NCBI RefSeq assembly: GCF_003313325.1
Contig: NZ_QMHQ01000004.1
Span: 186,001 to 250,000, forward strand
Reading direction: 5' to 3'
Source: Pedobacter namyangjuensis
Lineage (GTDB): Bacteria > Bacteroidota > Bacteroidia > Sphingobacteriales > Sphingobacteriaceae
Length of the DNA stretch: 64,000 nt
How positions within the stretch are numbered: position 1 is the stretch's first letter; each line of letters begins with the position of its first letter. The translations under genes and the position numbers were made by a program. Below the pieces are notes generated by a model that was given only the letters and a program-made list of their open reading frames with translations, had not been told where the DNA came from and did not search any database. Of this stretch, positions 62,432-64,000 are shown piece after piece.

Positions 62432-63577
62432 CTAAACGCTTGTGTTCTGCCCTTTAACGTCAAAAGCATCACGTAAACCAATTGCTAAAACATTAAAGGC
62501 ATAAACGGTTAACATAATGGCCAAACCGGGTAAAATGGCTAGGTAAGCGGCATCCATAATGATATAGCCATAATGTTCCTTAATCATTGTTCCCCAACTT
62601 GGCATGGGCGGTTGTGCGCCAAAACCTAAAAAGCTTAACCCGGTTTCTAACAAAATTGCCGAAGCGAAATTTGCTGATGCAACTACCAAAATTGGTCCGG
62701 CAATGTTGGGCAAAATGTGCTTTACAATTGTTCTAGTGGTAGAAAATCCTAAAGCTTTTGATGCTTCTACAAATTCAACTTCTTTTAGCGACATTACCTG
62801 TCCACGAACTAAACGAGCTACATCTACCCAAGTTGAAAGGCCCACCGCAATAAAAATTTGCCAGAATCCCTTTCCTAAAGCAAAAGATATGGCAATAACG
62901 AGCAGTAAAGATGGCAAGGACCAAACTACGTTCATAAACCAGCTGATTAAAGCATCGGTTTTACCGCCAAAATAACCGGCAATTGCTCCTAAACTTACCC
63001 CTATAAACAAAGAAATTAGCACTGCCATTAACCCTACCGACAATGAAACGCGAATGCCAAGAATGAGCCTGCTTAACAGATCTCGGCCGTAAATATCTGT
63101 GCCTAACCAAAAAGTTTGCTCATAAATATTTTTCATTTCGAAAAGCATTTGAGTATTACCCAACTTACTAGGCAACATGCAGCTGGCACAAAGCTCACGA
63201 AGCTTGTAAACTGTTGGTGTTGTATTTTTCTCCTCGCCAATATACTCGTAAGCTAAAACTTGTTCGTTAACAATTTTGTACGATGTTATGGGCACACTTT
63301 TAAATTTGGCAGGTTGGCCGTAGATCATTTTCCCAAAAAAACCAACGTCTGCCACATTATTATAGCGTTGAACAATTAAGAATTTGAATTTCGCACCCGG
63401 CTTTTCTTTGCTAATCTGTAAGCTTTGGTTATTTGCATAAGGTGTACTATCTGGTGTAATTAAGTAACCTAAAACGCCTATTAACACCATCAGCAAAATA
63501 AACACAAGTCCGCCAAAGGCGAGCTTGTTGCGTTTAAAACGTTTCCATATTTTTTTAGATGGGCTGTTGCTACTCAT
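62432..63577 (-). CDS. ABC transporter permease (OppC/DppC-like)
   Basis: 381 residues. An N-terminal membrane helix and a 90-residue extracytoplasmic insertion precede the conserved part FWLGTDIYGRDLLSRLILGI, then five helices with the EAA-loop EASKALGFSTTRTIVKHILP and GFGAQPPMPSWGTM. The insertion is common in Bacteroidota permeases. It imports peptides or similar small solutes; its ATPases and binding protein are outside the window. Confidence 0.92.
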   Translation of the reverse strand: MSSNSPSKKIWKRFKRNKLAFGGLVFILLMVLIGVLGYLITPDSTPYANNQSLQISKEKPGAKFKFLIVQRYNNVADVGFFGKMIYGQPAKFKSVPITSYKIVNEQVLAYEYIGEEKNTTPTVYKLRELCASCMLPSKLGNTQMLFEMKNIYEQTFWLGTDIYGRDLLSRLILGIRVSLSVGLMAVLISLFIGVSLGAIAGYFGGKTDALISWFMNVVWSLPSLLLVIAISFALGKGFWQIFIAVGLSTWVDVARLVRGQVMSLKEVEFVEASKALGFSTTRTIVKHILPNIAGPILVVASANFASAILLETGLSFLGFGAQPPMPSWGTMIKEHYGYIIMDAAYLAILPGLAIMLTVYAFNVLAIGLRDAFDVKGQNTSV

Positions 63578-63580
63578 TTC

Positions 63581-64000
63581 TTACTTTACCACGCGACCTT
63601 TCCAGTTGTATTTCCCAGAATTTCCGGCTATGCCAATGTAAACAATATAAATAATATGTAAAATTGAAATTATCGGCGTTAGGACTAATAATTGTCTTCT
63701 TCTAAAAAACTTGGTAATGGTACTTAAAAAAGTTAATTCCATTCCCAGTTTAAATATCAATTGGAATACTAAAAAATGTACTGTTTCGCTTGCAGGGAAG
63801 ATAATCGCCAAAATACCATTAAGGATTATGCTAACGTTAAAAAGCCAAATGCTTACACCTAAAATAATTACCGATTTATCTTTATACCTAGTACTTTTAG
63901 ATGCCCATCTTTTTCGTTGCGAAATAAAATCGCCTAAGGTTGGTTTTGCATGCGTGTAAACAATAGCGTCTTCATTTTTTAGAAAACCTATTTTCTTATC
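63581..64000 (-). CDS. Glycosyltransferase family 2, C-terminal part
   Basis: The reading frame is open to the right edge of the window, so only the last 139 residues are seen. FISQRKRWASKS is the QxxRW-type motif of processive GT2 enzymes (cellulose/hyaluronan/dolichol-phosphate mannose type). Several membrane helices follow. It ends 3 nt before the ABC permease gene starts, implying joint transcription. Confidence 0.8.
   Translation of the reverse strand, partial: DKKIGFLKNEDAIVYTHAKPTLGDFISQRKRWASKSTRYKDKSVIILGVSIWLFNVSIILNGILAIIFPASETVHFLVFQLIFKLGMELTFLSTITKFFRRRQLLVLTPIISILHIIYIVYIGIAGNSGKYNWKGRVVK

Overview
The window looks like chromosomal DNA of a Sphingobacteriaceae-type Bacteroidota, most like Pedobacter. 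The evidence is AT-rich intergenic DNA, promoters of the Bacteroidota form TTTG-N17-20-TAnnTTTG, few Shine-Dalgarno sites, many lipoproteins with short lipoboxes, and family markers such as GldB, DUF1080, SIMPL, head-GIN and Tat-exported Gfo/Idh proteins. No phage, insertion sequence, plasmid or CRISPR locus was seen. Most of the window is ordinary core and envelope genome; species assignment needs database comparison.

Layout. 1-117: start of murB. 322-6885: a TetR-controlled tripartite efflux operon (tetR, TolC-like, adaptor, RND pump) closed by a terminator. 7107-8332: small lipoprotein, ECF sigma factor and an overlapping membrane protein. 8507-12510 (minus): MFS carrier, serine hydrolase, lpdA. 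12869-17507: small membrane protein, an S15-type hydrolase plus M1 peptidase pair, head-GIN protein. 17608-24422 (minus): eight mostly unassigned envelope genes, one with a possible caspase-like His/Cys dyad. 24900-27297: a DisA_N/DAC-like protein, a pirin and a degenerate receiver. 27357-33041 (minus): subtilase, pentapeptide protein and a SUMF1-like/Gfo-Idh/ApbE operon. 33214-33620: tRNA-Val beside a decayed tRNA copy. 33637-37982: recO, dgkA, MMPL transporter, DUF4269.

38064-42451 is ileS-dksA-like-lspA; the IleRS has GIHH where HIGH is usual. 42537-45076: secreted, acetyltransferase and SIMPL genes. 45226-47339: serS and rsmI around a four-run G-tract. 48159-51092: lnt, an NTF2-like protein, a second lspA and a repetitive helical protein. 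51149-57248: nadE, a beta-barrel, gldB, patatin, comB, gcvT. 57350-64000: NTF2-like lipoprotein, tag, DoxX, WG-repeat lipoprotein, two glycosyltransferases (one cut by the window edge), rnhB and an OppC-like permease.

The common theme is envelope building: lipoprotein maturation (two LspA, Lnt), export, efflux and secreted hydrolases. No complete new system is proven. The observations most worth following are the swapped HIGH motif of IleRS, the caspase-like lipoprotein cluster, the DAC-like protein with an altered RHR motif, the tRNA/pseudo-tRNA duplication, the promoter-embedded 9-bp inverted repeat of tetR, the G-tract at serS/rsmI, and a family of intergenic hairpins whose ends have changed in a compensatory way.
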